A stretch of DNA of 64,000 nucleotides, taken from the NCBI GenBank assembly GCA_029263855.1, contig JAJUFC010000002.1:62001-126000 (forward strand), in the 5' to 3' direction. Positions 51,732-60,148 of the stretch are shown piece by piece (position 1 is the stretch's first letter; each line of letters starts with the position of its first letter). The stretch comes from Candidatus Thermochlorobacteriaceae bacterium (GTDB lineage Bacteria > Bacteroidota > Chlorobiia > Chlorobiales > Thermochlorobacteraceae). The position numbers were made by a program, and so were the translations under genes. Below the pieces are notes generated by a model, which was not told where the DNA came from, made no database searches, and saw only the letters and a list, made by a program, of their open reading frames with translations.

Positions 51732-52451
51732 TCAGTGAGTTTGTGCGTGATAGCGGTTGTAGTTGTTCAAGATAGCTTGATGCGTTTCGGCTAAAAGTTG
51801 CTCGTCGGTTTTTCCTTCGGACGAAATGGGTTTATCAATGACGAGCGTAATCGTGCCGCCGTTGATTTTCAGAGTGTCGCGCGGCATGATGTTGTAACTA
51901 CCGAGAATGGTAACGGGTAGAATCGGCTTTTTAGCCTTCACTGCAATCGTGAATGCGCCGCGTTTGAAGGGTTGAATTGAGCCATCAGGCGAGCGCGTGC
52001 CGTCGGCAAAAATGTAGGCAGATTTTCCTTCGTCCAATTTTTGTTTGGCTTCGAGCAGACTTTGCAAGGCTTCGCGATTGCCGCCACGACGAATGAAAAT
52101 GAAATCACCACGCCTCACTGCCCAGCCCCACAGTGGCACTTTGGCAAGTTCAATCTTCGCCATAATCCGCAAATTGGTTTTTATGCCTGCCAGCACGGCG
52201 AGAATATCATACATGCTTGCGTGATTACTCACAATCACGTATGAAGCGTTGGGGTCGTAATGTTCTTCGCCGATGATGCGCAGTTTGACGCCTGAAAGCC
52301 ATAGCCCTATCCAGCCCCAAATGCCACCGAGTTTGCGAAATCTGTTGCCTGTATTATCAAAGAGCGTTACAACTAATGCCATCACCGACATGATGATTGT
52401 GATAAGCACGAAAATAGGCACAAAGAAAAGTGTGCGGAGTGAAATTTTCAT
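51732..52451 (-). CDS. plsC: 1-acyl-sn-glycerol-3-phosphate acyltransferase
   Basis: The 239-residue membrane protein starts with a hydrophobic segment and has the acyltransferase motif SNHASMYDIL (H77, D82), then VRRGDFIFIRRGG, the third motif as FADGTRSPDGS and a late KPILPVTILGS. It makes phosphatidic acid. The third motif has ADGTRS in place of the usual PEGTRS, a mild variation. It is followed immediately by acpS, and lies 88 bases downstream of the esterase gene on the same strand. Confidence 0.92.
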   Translation of the reverse strand: MKISLRTLFFVPIFVLITIIMSVMALVVTLFDNTGNRFRKLGGIWGWIGLWLSGVKLRIIGEEHYDPNASYVIVSNHASMYDILAVLAGIKTNLRIMAKIELAKVPLWGWAVRRGDFIFIRRGGNREALQSLLEAKQKLDEGKSAYIFADGTRSPDGSIQPFKRGAFTIAVKAKKPILPVTILGSYNIMPRDTLKINGGTITLVIDKPISSEGKTDEQLLAETHQAILNNYNRYHAQTH

Positions 52452-52539
52452 GGTGATAATTGATACGATTCAAAACCAATGAGAAGCGCAACAAATTACA
52501 AAATGCAACGGCTCTATATGAAAATTCAGCAAGTCTGCT

Positions 52540-54231
52540 TCAAGGCGATTGAGTTGCTTTGAATTGCGCGCTGTGAAAGAGAAGTGCGTCTGAAAAGTGC
52601 TTCGTCCAAAATTCAAAGGTGTTTCCGCCGTCGTTTTCGGCAACCGTCAGGCGATTGGTTTTGGCTTTGAGGACTTGAATAACGCTTTCGGTTGCGGGAC
52701 GAAAATAGTCGTCTTTGCCCACTGTGAGATGAAATGTGAATGGCGCGAGCCTATCTTTCGGCATCTTTTCAAGCATCGCCGTGATGTTATACTCTTGCCA
52801 AAAAGTAGCGTCGCCGCCATCGAGGCGTGGCTCGTTGTATCGGCGATTGAACGTCGGCATCGTGGCACTCACCGAAGAAAACTGTTTGCGTCCCTCTTCG
52901 GATTTGAGCGCGAGAAAAAACGCCGCGCTGCCTCCGCTCGAAACGCCTGTAATGCCGCGAAACTTCGCGTCGCCAATCGCCCGATAATCTTCTTCAACAG
53001 ATTCAATCAACTCTTTGAGAAAGAAATCTTCATACCGCAGTTTGCCGTCTTTGGAATTGACATATTGTGAACCGCGTTCTTCGGGGATTACCACAATCAT
53101 TTCTTCCATCTTTCCTGAAAGAATTAGCGAGTCTAATTGCTCGGAGAGTTTGATTTCGCGCCAAAGTTCGGCACTTGCGCCGTGCGGCGAGAGCACATAA
53201 AGGCTTGGATATTTCTTTCCTGACTTACGCATAAACGACGGCGGCAAATAGACCAACACTTTGACCTCGCCGTTCATAAATGCCGAGCGAATTGCAATTT
53301 CAAAGAAGCGCGTTTGATTTCCGATTTCCTTCCACTCGCCTCTGACTTTGGCGAAGTGTCGCTCGTCGTAGGTCGTCGCGAAGAGCGTTCCGTCTTTGAA
53401 GAGTCGCGTTTCGTAATCGGCGACATACCGATTCGGCGCGCGTTCATAAACGACAAAGTCGCGATACGCCGCGCTCGCGCCTTGAACTTTCGGCAAAATG
53501 CTTTGCAAGAACAAGAGTTGGTCGCGATGCGGCGTGCCGTTGTTGAAATAGGCTTCGGAAAGGAAGAGTTGATAGAGGTCTAACTTTCCCGCGAAGAGCG
53601 CGTTATCCATTGCGCGCACCACCTTTTGCAGTTCCTCGCTCACGCTTTTGGGCGCAAGTTTCCATCGCTTCTCCAACAACTTGGCTAACGCAATTTTGCT
53701 GTAAATCCCAATCGCCGATTTGTCCTTTCCGAGCCCTTCGTAAATGCCGCCGTTGGATTCGCGAGAGAAAACGCGCACCGCAACCGTATTTTTTTTGCCG
53801 TATTGAATGAGCGAATCGGGGACGAGATAGAGACGCGGCTCGAGGTCGTTGCCTGCCGTTACTTCGCCTGTGCGCCCAATCAAGATGCCGTTGAAGTAGG
53901 TTTCATCGACGGAAGCGATTTTTCCAAGCGCGAGCGTTAAGGTTCTTCCGCTTGCCGAAGGCGGAATCACGACGGACTTGCGATAAACGCCGAAGCCTGT
54001 AAAGCCCTCAAAGCCTTTTTGCTTATCCCACGCTTCGGGCGCATTTACGGTTTGCCAATTTGAATCGTCGTAATCGCGCCAAAGCATCTCTTGCGATGTG
54101 GCTTGTTCGCCCGTGAGCAGTTTCCATTTGCCTGTAAGCGAGAGTTCGACTTCGCGCGACTGCGCCGATAAAAGTTGAGCAAAAAGAAGTTGTGTAAGGA
54201 AAAGGAACAGAACGGTGAGTTTACTTCGCAT
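52540..54231 (-). CDS. Secreted esterase with sugar-binding-like N-terminal domain
   Basis: The 563-residue protein has a signal peptide ending near residue 23 (LTQLLFAQLLSAQ). A beta-galactosidase-type jelly-roll domain (about 30-165; FGVYRKSVVIPPSASGR and DETYFNGILIGRTGE) and a middle region follow. The C-terminal alpha/beta hydrolase belongs to the esterase D/enterochelin esterase family (about 320-555), with VKVLVYLPPSFMRKSGKKYP and the nucleophile elbow GVSSGGSAA. The substrate could be an acylated polysaccharide or siderophore-like ester; this is inference from the domain pair. The start overlaps the end of the yihY-like gene by 11 bp, placing it in the same transcript. Confidence 0.87.
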   Translation of the reverse strand: MRSKLTVLFLFLTQLLFAQLLSAQSREVELSLTGKWKLLTGEQATSQEMLWRDYDDSNWQTVNAPEAWDKQKGFEGFTGFGVYRKSVVIPPSASGRTLTLALGKIASVDETYFNGILIGRTGEVTAGNDLEPRLYLVPDSLIQYGKKNTVAVRVFSRESNGGIYEGLGKDKSAIGIYSKIALAKLLEKRWKLAPKSVSEELQKVVRAMDNALFAGKLDLYQLFLSEAYFNNGTPHRDQLLFLQSILPKVQGASAAYRDFVVYERAPNRYVADYETRLFKDGTLFATTYDERHFAKVRGEWKEIGNQTRFFEIAIRSAFMNGEVKVLVYLPPSFMRKSGKKYPSLYVLSPHGASAELWREIKLSEQLDSLILSGKMEEMIVVIPEERGSQYVNSKDGKLRYEDFFLKELIESVEEDYRAIGDAKFRGITGVSSGGSAAFFLALKSEEGRKQFSSVSATMPTFNRRYNEPRLDGGDATFWQEYNITAMLEKMPKDRLAPFTFHLTVGKDDYFRPATESVIQVLKAKTNRLTVAENDGGNTFEFWTKHFSDALLFHSAQFKATQSP

Positions 54232-55111
54232 TCGGCAATGGTTCAGATTTCTTTGAGGTAATTTTTGCAGGTGCGTCTTTTTGAGACAAAGTGTAGCGAC
54301 CTTTGTAGAGAAACCAATTTAATTCCGCGCCCAAAAGAAAGATGAGCGAGTTCGTCCACATCCACAGAAGCATCGCAATGAGTTTCGCCAGCACGTCATA
54401 GGCACGTGTAAACTGCGCGTTCTTGATAAAATCGCCGAACCAAATCGTGAGCAAAATCCAGAGAAACGCCATCAGCATTGCACCGGGCAAAAGGTGCTCC
54501 AACTTGTGCCGAATCCGCAAAGAATACTTATAGACGATGAGCGTCGCCACAACAATCACAGCAAAGGCAATCGGAAGACGCGCATATTGCATGAAGTTTT
54601 TCAGCCACTTCATTTTGTATTTGTAGTAAAGCACTTGCTCGAGCTCTACGCCGAAGAGAAGCAAACTAAACACCACCGTAAGCGCGACGCTCACGAGCAA
54701 AACAAGTTCAATCGCAATTTGCTGACGCTTCAAAAAGCCATAGTTCGCCCTTATGCCGTAAATGCGTTCCATTGCTTTCATGACGGTTGTGAAAATGCCT
54801 GCTGCAGAAAAGAGCGTGATGAAAATGCTGAGCGTGAAAATCCCGCCTTGACGCTCGGAGACGATTTTTTCAAGCGTCTTATCAATCGGATTGTAGATTT
54901 CTTTCGGAAGAATTTGCCCGATTAAATCCGAAAGCGTCGAGATGGCTTCGGGCGATTGAATGAGCGAAAGAAAACTGACGAACAAAATCAGCGCGGGAAA
55001 TAGCGAGAGCGTTACGGAATACGCCATTTCCGATGCAAGTCCGACGCAATCATCGTCGTCGAAAATTTTCTTCAAAAAGAGTTTCGTCGTCTCAAACCAC
55101 TTCATGCGCAC
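54221..55111 (-). CDS. YihY/BrkB-family inner membrane protein
   Basis: The 296-residue protein has six membrane segments and the family's N-terminal DDCVGLASEMAYSVTLSLFP, which places a polar kink in TM1. The conserved blocks near YKYSLRIRHKLEHLLPGAML and LLWMWTNSLIFLLGAELNW follow. These proteins were misnamed RNase BN; their transport or envelope function is unresolved. It starts one base after the ubiE/menG stop. Confidence 0.93.
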   Translation of the reverse strand: MRMKWFETTKLFLKKIFDDDDCVGLASEMAYSVTLSLFPALILFVSFLSLIQSPEAISTLSDLIGQILPKEIYNPIDKTLEKIVSERQGGIFTLSIFITLFSAAGIFTTVMKAMERIYGIRANYGFLKRQQIAIELVLLVSVALTVVFSLLLFGVELEQVLYYKYKMKWLKNFMQYARLPIAFAVIVVATLIVYKYSLRIRHKLEHLLPGAMLMAFLWILLTIWFGDFIKNAQFTRAYDVLAKLIAMLLWMWTNSLIFLLGAELNWFLYKGRYTLSQKDAPAKITSKKSEPLPNAK

Positions 55112-55834
55112 TTACTTTTTGGCGATGTAAAGAATTGCCGTTTCAAAGGTCATGGTGTCGTAGCGTGCTTCGCGAAAGCCTGCGCGTTTGAGATAGGTCA
55201 AAAAATCTTCGCCCTGTGGAAACGCGGCGACCGAGCGCGGCAGGTAGTCGTAAGCAAAATCCGACTTCGTAAAAAGCGACGCCATTTTCGGAAGCACGTT
55301 TTTGAAATACCATTGATAAAAGTTTTTAACCACCCCGTTGCGCGGAATCATCGGCTCTAAAATCGCCGCCACGCCATTGGGTTTGAGGACGCGATGAAAT
55401 TCGTTCAAGCCTTGTTGCAAGTCCTCAAAGTTTCTCGCGCCGAAGCCCGCCGTTACGCCGTCAAACGTTTCATTCGGAAATCTCAGTGATTCGGCTTCGC
55501 CAAGTTCAAAACGAATGTTCGGCTTTTTGAGGCGCGCGCGTTTGAGCATTTCATCGGAGAGGTCAATGCCGACGATTTCCGAATTGGGAATTTTGGAAAG
55601 CATCACGGCAAGGTCGCCCGTGCCTGTGGCGACGTCAAGCAATTTCGGCGCGCTCTTGGAAGGCAGATTGGCTTTGACCTTGCGAACCGTCTGCCAACGC
55701 CAATAAATATCCGTGCCGCCGCTGAGGAAGTGATTGAGAAAATCGTAGGTCGGCGCGATTTCATCGAACATCGCGCGAATTTTCTTCTGCGATTTTTCTT
55801 GAACGAGCGCGTCCGCTTTCGAAGTTGGGTTCAT
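55112..55834 (-). CDS. ubiE: Demethylmenaquinone methyltransferase (UbiE/MenG)
   Basis: The 240-residue class I methyltransferase has the AdoMet motif [15 protein letters not shown] (about 65-79), [13 protein letters not shown], and the family signatures [18 protein letters not shown] near the N-terminus and [16 protein letters not shown] in the centre. It performs the C-methylation of menaquinone; ubiquinone is not expected in this phylum, so MenG is the likely role. It lies between hisI (33 bases upstream) and yihY (adjacent). Confidence 0.94.
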   Translation of the reverse strand: MNPTSKADALVQEKSQKKIRAMFDEIAPTYDFLNHFLSGGTDIYWRWQTVRKVKANLPSKSAPKLLDVATGTGDLAVMLSKIPNSEIVGIDLSDEMLKRARLKKPNIRFELGEAESLRFPNETFDGVTAGFGARNFEDLQQGLNEFHRVLKPNGVAAILEPMIPRNGVVKNFYQWYFKNVLPKMASLFTKSDFAYDYLPRSVAAFPQGEDFLTYLKRAGFREARYDTMTFETAILYIAKK

Positions 55835-55867
55835 TTTGTCTTGGTCGTTGAATTAAATCTGCTTCCG

Positions 55868-56272
55868 CTATGCTTTTTTCCGATACGCTTCTTCGGCATC
55901 GAAGGTCATTTCGCCCACGATTTTGAACGAGCCATCGCTCTCGACTTTGCGAAAGAAGCACGAATCGTAGCCCGTGTGGCACGCGCCGCCCGTCTGCGCG
56001 ATTTTGAACACGAGCGCGTCGCCGTCGCAATCAATCAAAATTTCTTTGACTTCTTGTTGATTGCCCGACGTCGCGCCCTTGCGCCACAGTTCTTTTCGGC
56101 TTCGGCTCCAATAGCACATCTTGCCTTCGTTCAAGGTGATTTCCAAACTTTCGCGGTTCATATACGCGAGCATAAGCACTTTGCCCGTTTCCGCGTCTTG
56201 CGCGATGGCGGGCACGAGACCTTCTTTGTCAAATTTGACCGCATCGATAAACGATTGCGCTTGCGTCGTCAT
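55868..56272 (-). CDS. hisI: Phosphoribosyl-AMP cyclohydrolase
   Basis: The 134-residue enzyme has [40 protein letters not shown], the metal ligands in DCDGDALVF and the cysteines in [15 protein letters not shown]. This is the HisI half alone, without the HisE domain. It opens the purine ring in histidine biosynthesis. No other his genes are in the window, so it is a dispersed his gene. Its start overlaps the stop of the upstream gene by 4 bp. Confidence 0.96.
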   Translation of the reverse strand: MTTQAQSFIDAVKFDKEGLVPAIAQDAETGKVLMLAYMNRESLEITLNEGKMCYWSRSRKELWRKGATSGNQQEVKEILIDCDGDALVFKIAQTGGACHTGYDSCFFRKVESDGSFKIVGEMTFDAEEAYRKKA

Positions 56273-57165
56273 TTCTGTTCTGATTGTTTGAATGATTGAA
56301 TGATGGAATCTATCTCTGCGTCTTTCTTCACGCTTTTGGAGAGCGGAAGGAGCACATTCTTGTAAGATAAAATTTGATTTTTGTTTGCGTCAATAACGAG
56401 CGAGAGTTTGCCAACTTTTTCGCCCTCGCTTCCCGAAGATACAGCAAGCGTTTTTCCAAGACGCAAGGGTTTTTCGCGGGCTAAACGTTCATCGGTCGAG
56501 ATGATGAGATGAATTTCAGGAAAGCGTTTGGCAAGCGATTGCTCCGCCTCGTAATCTTGCGAACGTAAGAGAAGCACAATCAGATTTGGCTGTTCGTTTT
56601 TGATGTCGATTAGCGTTTTTGAAAGTTCTTCTTCAATCGGAACGAGCGAGAGGTCGGCGCGAATGTCATCAGGCAAATTTTGAAAGGCACTTTCCGACAG
56701 CACGCCTGTAACGGCAACGCGCAAGCCCTCGAAGGCGAAGACTTGAAACGGCGGCGTGAGCCGATGTCCCTTTTTATCGCGCAAGTTTGCCGATACGAAA
56801 TTGAGTTTGTGCCCGTTTTCTTTCCAAAAATTCAAGCCGTAAGAAAATTCCTGTTCGCCCAAATTCATCAGGCTGTATGAAAGTTTTTCGGTCAGTGTGA
56901 TGAGCAACTTTTCTTGCGCTTCGTTTTTGCGATATGGCGAGCAGAGATTGCCCGCGTCCAAGATAAGTGTGTTGCCATTTTGGTGTTGGTCAAAAATGGT
57001 TTTGCGGCGCGCAATGCCGCCAAGCCCGTCCTTTGAACACGGACATTCTTCCAAGTAGCCGTTAGTATTGGCGGTGTAAAGAATCGTGAGCGATTGCACC
57101 GATGGCGATTGCGCAGAAACCAATCCACCGCACAGAATGAGACACATCAAGAGCACGTATTTCAT
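56269..57165 (-). CDS. Secreted 5'-nucleotidase/UshA-like protein with CPC motif and altered active site
   Basis: The 298-residue product has a signal peptide ([16 protein letters not shown]) and follows the calcineurin-like N-terminal domain of UshA/SoxB proteins: [31 protein letters not shown] and [10 protein letters not shown]. The metal-binding residues normally found as DxHG and as the D and N of the later motifs are largely missing, and a CPC motif follows the first strand. I therefore expect a non-catalytic or changed function. Related proteins with GYLExCxC occur near electron-transfer genes in other bacteria, which I recall only loosely. It is coupled to hisI (4-bp overlap) and follows the FG-GAP protein by 15 bases. 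Confidence 0.65.
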   Translation of the reverse strand: MKYVLLMCLILCGGLVSAQSPSVQSLTILYTANTNGYLEECPCSKDGLGGIARRKTIFDQHQNGNTLILDAGNLCSPYRKNEAQEKLLITLTEKLSYSLMNLGEQEFSYGLNFWKENGHKLNFVSANLRDKKGHRLTPPFQVFAFEGLRVAVTGVLSESAFQNLPDDIRADLSLVPIEEELSKTLIDIKNEQPNLIVLLLRSQDYEAEQSLAKRFPEIHLIISTDERLAREKPLRLGKTLAVSSGSEGEKVGKLSLVIDANKNQILSYKNVLLPLSKSVKKDAEIDSIIQSFKQSEQK

Positions 57166-57180
57166 AATGCAGGATTACTG

Positions 57181-59298
57181 TTACTTCATCAACAAAAGTT
57201 TCTTTGTTTCCGAAAATCCATTTGCGGTGAGCCGATAAAAATAAACGCCGCTCGTCAAGCCGTATCGTGCCGCGTTGAAGGTGTAGGTCTGTCGACCTAC
57301 GGGTTGTTCTCCGCTTGCGAGTGTTGCGACTTTTCTGCCAAGCACATCGAAGACCTCGAGACTGATGTTGCTGGACGTTACAAGTTCGTAAGTGATAATT
57401 GTTGTTGGATTAAATGGGTTTGGATAGTTTTGATACAGTTTGAACCGTTTAGGCAGTGAGTTCTCTTTCGGCATCGCCAGTGAATTGCGGTCGTAGAGTT
57501 CAATGCCACCGCGCTGCGTGCCGATGAAGAGTTCTTTAATGCCATCAGCGTTGATGTCCGCCCAAATCGGCGAAGCATTTCCACCTGCATCGATTGTTTC
57601 GTATTGCTCACTTTGCAAGGTAAATATGGGCATTTGGTTTGTTCCTGTGTTGCGGTAGTGCGCTATGCCGCCCTCACTTCCGCCGACAAAGAGTTGCGCG
57701 ATTCCATTTTCTTCAATGAGACAAGGCGAAGCATTTGCGGCGAAGTTCGTCAGGCGCACCAGCGAACTGCTTATGAGCACAAATGAGGCGTTCTGCGGCG
57801 TGCCTGTGTTACGATAAAATTCTACGTTGCCATCGCTATCCCCAATAAAGAGGTCAAAATCGCCGTCGGCATCAATATCGTAGAAGAATGGCGAGGCGGC
57901 TTGTCCGACGTTAATTGAACTTGTTGGAAAAAATGATTGCTCTTCGAACATTGGCGACGTGGGGGTGCCGATGTTTCGAAAGAAGCGCAATCGTCCGATG
58001 AAAAATCGTCCGACGAATAAATCCAAATCGCCGTCGCCGTCAATGTCAACGAGAGCGGGTGCAACAGGGTCAGTATCGGCGATGAGAAAGGTATCGCTTT
58101 GAAGTGTCCATTCGGGTGCGGTCGTGGCACCAGTGTTCAAGTAGAAGGCGATTTCGCCATCGCTGTTGCCGATGAGCAAATCTAATTTGCCGTCGCCGTT
58201 CAAATCGCCGAGCGCAGGCTTTGCGCCAAGCCCGACGTCGTGGGGCGCGAGAAATTGGTCTGTTTCTTTGATGAAATTCGGCGCGGTTGTGGTGCCGATG
58301 TTTCGAAAGAACAAGAAGTCGCGCTTAGATTGTCGCACGCTCAAACTTGAAACGAAGAGGTCTAAATCGCCATCGCCGTCAAAGTCGAGCGTTTGCGCCA
58401 AATTGAATCCGCGCGTTTCTAAAAGTTTGAGCGACGGAAAATGTTGCGCGCCGAGTTCAAATTGAGGCGATTGAGGCGTGCCGATGTTGCGAAAGTAGTA
58501 AAGGCTTCGCTCGATGAAATCGCCGAAGAGCAAATCGAGCGTGCCGTTTCCGTCAAGGTCGCCGAAAGAGAGCGCGCTTGCGCCGTGTTCGGTTTGTTCT
58601 GTGAGTTTTATTGTCGGAAAAAATAATTTCGAGCGATTGCTGCAATTATCAACGAACACTGTATCGGCAAGCGCACGGATACAGCCAAATTCTCCTGTTA
58701 CAAATTGCCAGCGAAGCGTGTCGCTCGTGGAAATGTTTTTGTAAAAATTAATTGTGCCGATGGAGTTTCCTGAAAGAAGATCAGGCTTGCCGTCGCCGTC
58801 GATATCCGCGACGACGGGAATCGAGAGGCTTTCAACGATGATGGGGCGATTTTGCTGGTCGCGGAGCGTATCTTGAAACAAGGCGAATTGCGGCGACTCT
58901 GCCGTGCCGACGTTGCGATAATAACTTGCCGAGCCTGCGACCTCTTTGAGCAAATCCACTTTTCCATCGCTGTCGAAATCGTAAAATCGAAACCAATCCA
59001 ATATCGGCGGAAGAAATGCCGTATTCGGTTCAAGCCTGAAACTTGGCGCGCCAACTTCGCCCGTATTTTTGAAAAAGAGAATTTTGCCATCGCCGTTGAG
59101 CAAGAGCAAATCAGGTTTATTTGACGAGGTGAGCGAGGCGAATTGAAACCTTGCGTTTCCAATGCCGCCCGAAAACGCCGATAAATAGGGCGTTCCCATC
59201 GCATCTTTAACCACAAATCCGTTCGGGTTCCAGCGCATACTTTGGGCAACAAGCGGCGAACATGAAAAGAGAAACAATATCACCGCAAGTTTGAACAT
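57181..59298 (-). CDS. FG-GAP/VCBS repeat protein with T9SS type A sorting domain
   Basis: From ATG 59298 the protein has 705 residues. It has a signal peptide (MFKLAVILFLFSCSPLVAQS), then about ten repeats with calcium-loop motifs such as DIDGDGDLDLFVG, DLNGDGKLDLLIG and DINADGIKELFIG separated by FFRNIGT-like strands, which should fold as a beta-propeller or two. It ends in a T9SS sorting domain (YPNPFNPTTIITYEL ... SGVYFYRL ... KKLLLMK). It is surface-exposed or secreted, and perhaps adhesive. ATG 59328, overlapping the pyrK end by 8 bases, is an alternative start. Longer frames were rejected because they bury the signal peptide. Confidence 0.9.
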   Translation of the reverse strand: MFKLAVILFLFSCSPLVAQSMRWNPNGFVVKDAMGTPYLSAFSGGIGNARFQFASLTSSNKPDLLLLNGDGKILFFKNTGEVGAPSFRLEPNTAFLPPILDWFRFYDFDSDGKVDLLKEVAGSASYYRNVGTAESPQFALFQDTLRDQQNRPIIVESLSIPVVADIDGDGKPDLLSGNSIGTINFYKNISTSDTLRWQFVTGEFGCIRALADTVFVDNCSNRSKLFFPTIKLTEQTEHGASALSFGDLDGNGTLDLLFGDFIERSLYYFRNIGTPQSPQFELGAQHFPSLKLLETRGFNLAQTLDFDGDGDLDLFVSSLSVRQSKRDFLFFRNIGTTTAPNFIKETDQFLAPHDVGLGAKPALGDLNGDGKLDLLIGNSDGEIAFYLNTGATTAPEWTLQSDTFLIADTDPVAPALVDIDGDGDLDLFVGRFFIGRLRFFRNIGTPTSPMFEEQSFFPTSSINVGQAASPFFYDIDADGDFDLFIGDSDGNVEFYRNTGTPQNASFVLISSSLVRLTNFAANASPCLIEENGIAQLFVGGSEGGIAHYRNTGTNQMPIFTLQSEQYETIDAGGNASPIWADINADGIKELFIGTQRGGIELYDRNSLAMPKENSLPKRFKLYQNYPNPFNPTTIITYELVTSSNISLEVFDVLGRKVATLASGEQPVGRQTYTFNAARYGLTSGVYFYRLTANGFSETKKLLLMK

Positions 59299-59320
59299 CG
59301 CCGATATGCACGTTTCAGAG

Positions 59321-60124
59321 TTATTCATCGAAGAGAATTTCGCGCGCATCGATAACGCTTCCATATTGACATAAGAGTTTGTTATGAATCGTGCCGTCTG
59401 AATGTTTAATGCGGACGGGACAGCCGTAGCAAATGCCAATTCCGCACCCCATTGTTGATTCAATCGAGACTTCGCATGGAATTTCTTGCGCGTTGCAAAA
59501 TTTGGAGAGTGCATTCAGCATTGGGTTCGGTCCGCACGCAAAAACACGAAGTCGTTTGCCTTTCAGCGAGGGCAAAATTTCGGAGAAGAGCGAAATCACA
59601 TTGCCCTTGAAGCCTGCCGTGCCGTCGTCGGTCGCCAAATGCACGTTGGTCAGGTATCGTGTTACGAGTTCTTCCGCTGTTCTTGCGCCGACGATGTTGA
59701 GCACATCTTTGCTTCTTGCGCGTAAGGTTTCTTCGAGCATCACCATTGGCGCAACGCCGATTCCCCCTGAAATTAATACGCCCAAATCGAAATCGTCTTT
59801 GTCGTAGCCGAACGTGTTTCCGAGCGGCGCAAGCGTTTGCAATTTCTCGCCTGCTTTGAGGCTATAAAGAATTTTTGTTCCGATTCCAACGACTTTACTC
59901 ATGATTTCAATTTGCTCGCCTACAACACGATGAATGCTAAACGGACGACGCAAGAGCGGAAAAAGCGAATCGTTCACTTTGATTTCCATAAACTGCCCCG
60001 CCTTGAACCGCGAAGCCACTTCGGGCGCGTGAAGCACAATCACGTTGATGCTCGGTGTCAGTTGCTTGTTTGAAATCACTTCAAGCGAAAGATCGCGAAT
60101 TTCGTTATCGGTTTCTATTTGCAT
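59321..60124 (-). CDS. pyrK: Dihydroorotate dehydrogenase electron-transfer subunit (PyrK)
   Basis: The 267-residue protein has a ferredoxin-reductase-like FAD domain (RRPFSIHRVVGEQIEIM), an NAD domain (ISGGIGVAPMVMLEE) and a C-terminal 2Fe-2S site: C227, C232 and C235 in MGCGIGICYGCPVRI, and C252 in LLCQYGSV. That spacing is characteristic of PyrK, which passes electrons from dihydroorotate dehydrogenase PyrD to NAD. pyrD is not adjacent. It sits between the PorW-like gene (24 bases upstream) and the FG-GAP T9SS cargo gene. Confidence 0.92.
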   Translation of the reverse strand: MQIETDNEIRDLSLEVISNKQLTPSINVIVLHAPEVASRFKAGQFMEIKVNDSLFPLLRRPFSIHRVVGEQIEIMSKVVGIGTKILYSLKAGEKLQTLAPLGNTFGYDKDDFDLGVLISGGIGVAPMVMLEETLRARSKDVLNIVGARTAEELVTRYLTNVHLATDDGTAGFKGNVISLFSEILPSLKGKRLRVFACGPNPMLNALSKFCNAQEIPCEVSIESTMGCGIGICYGCPVRIKHSDGTIHNKLLCQYGSVIDAREILFDE

Positions 60125-60148
60125 GGGTTTGTTAGTTTTGCTGTTGGA

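Noticed and set aside
59299-59514. 72-residue extension of the FG-GAP protein
   Set aside because: It lies within pyrK and would place the signal peptide inside the protein.
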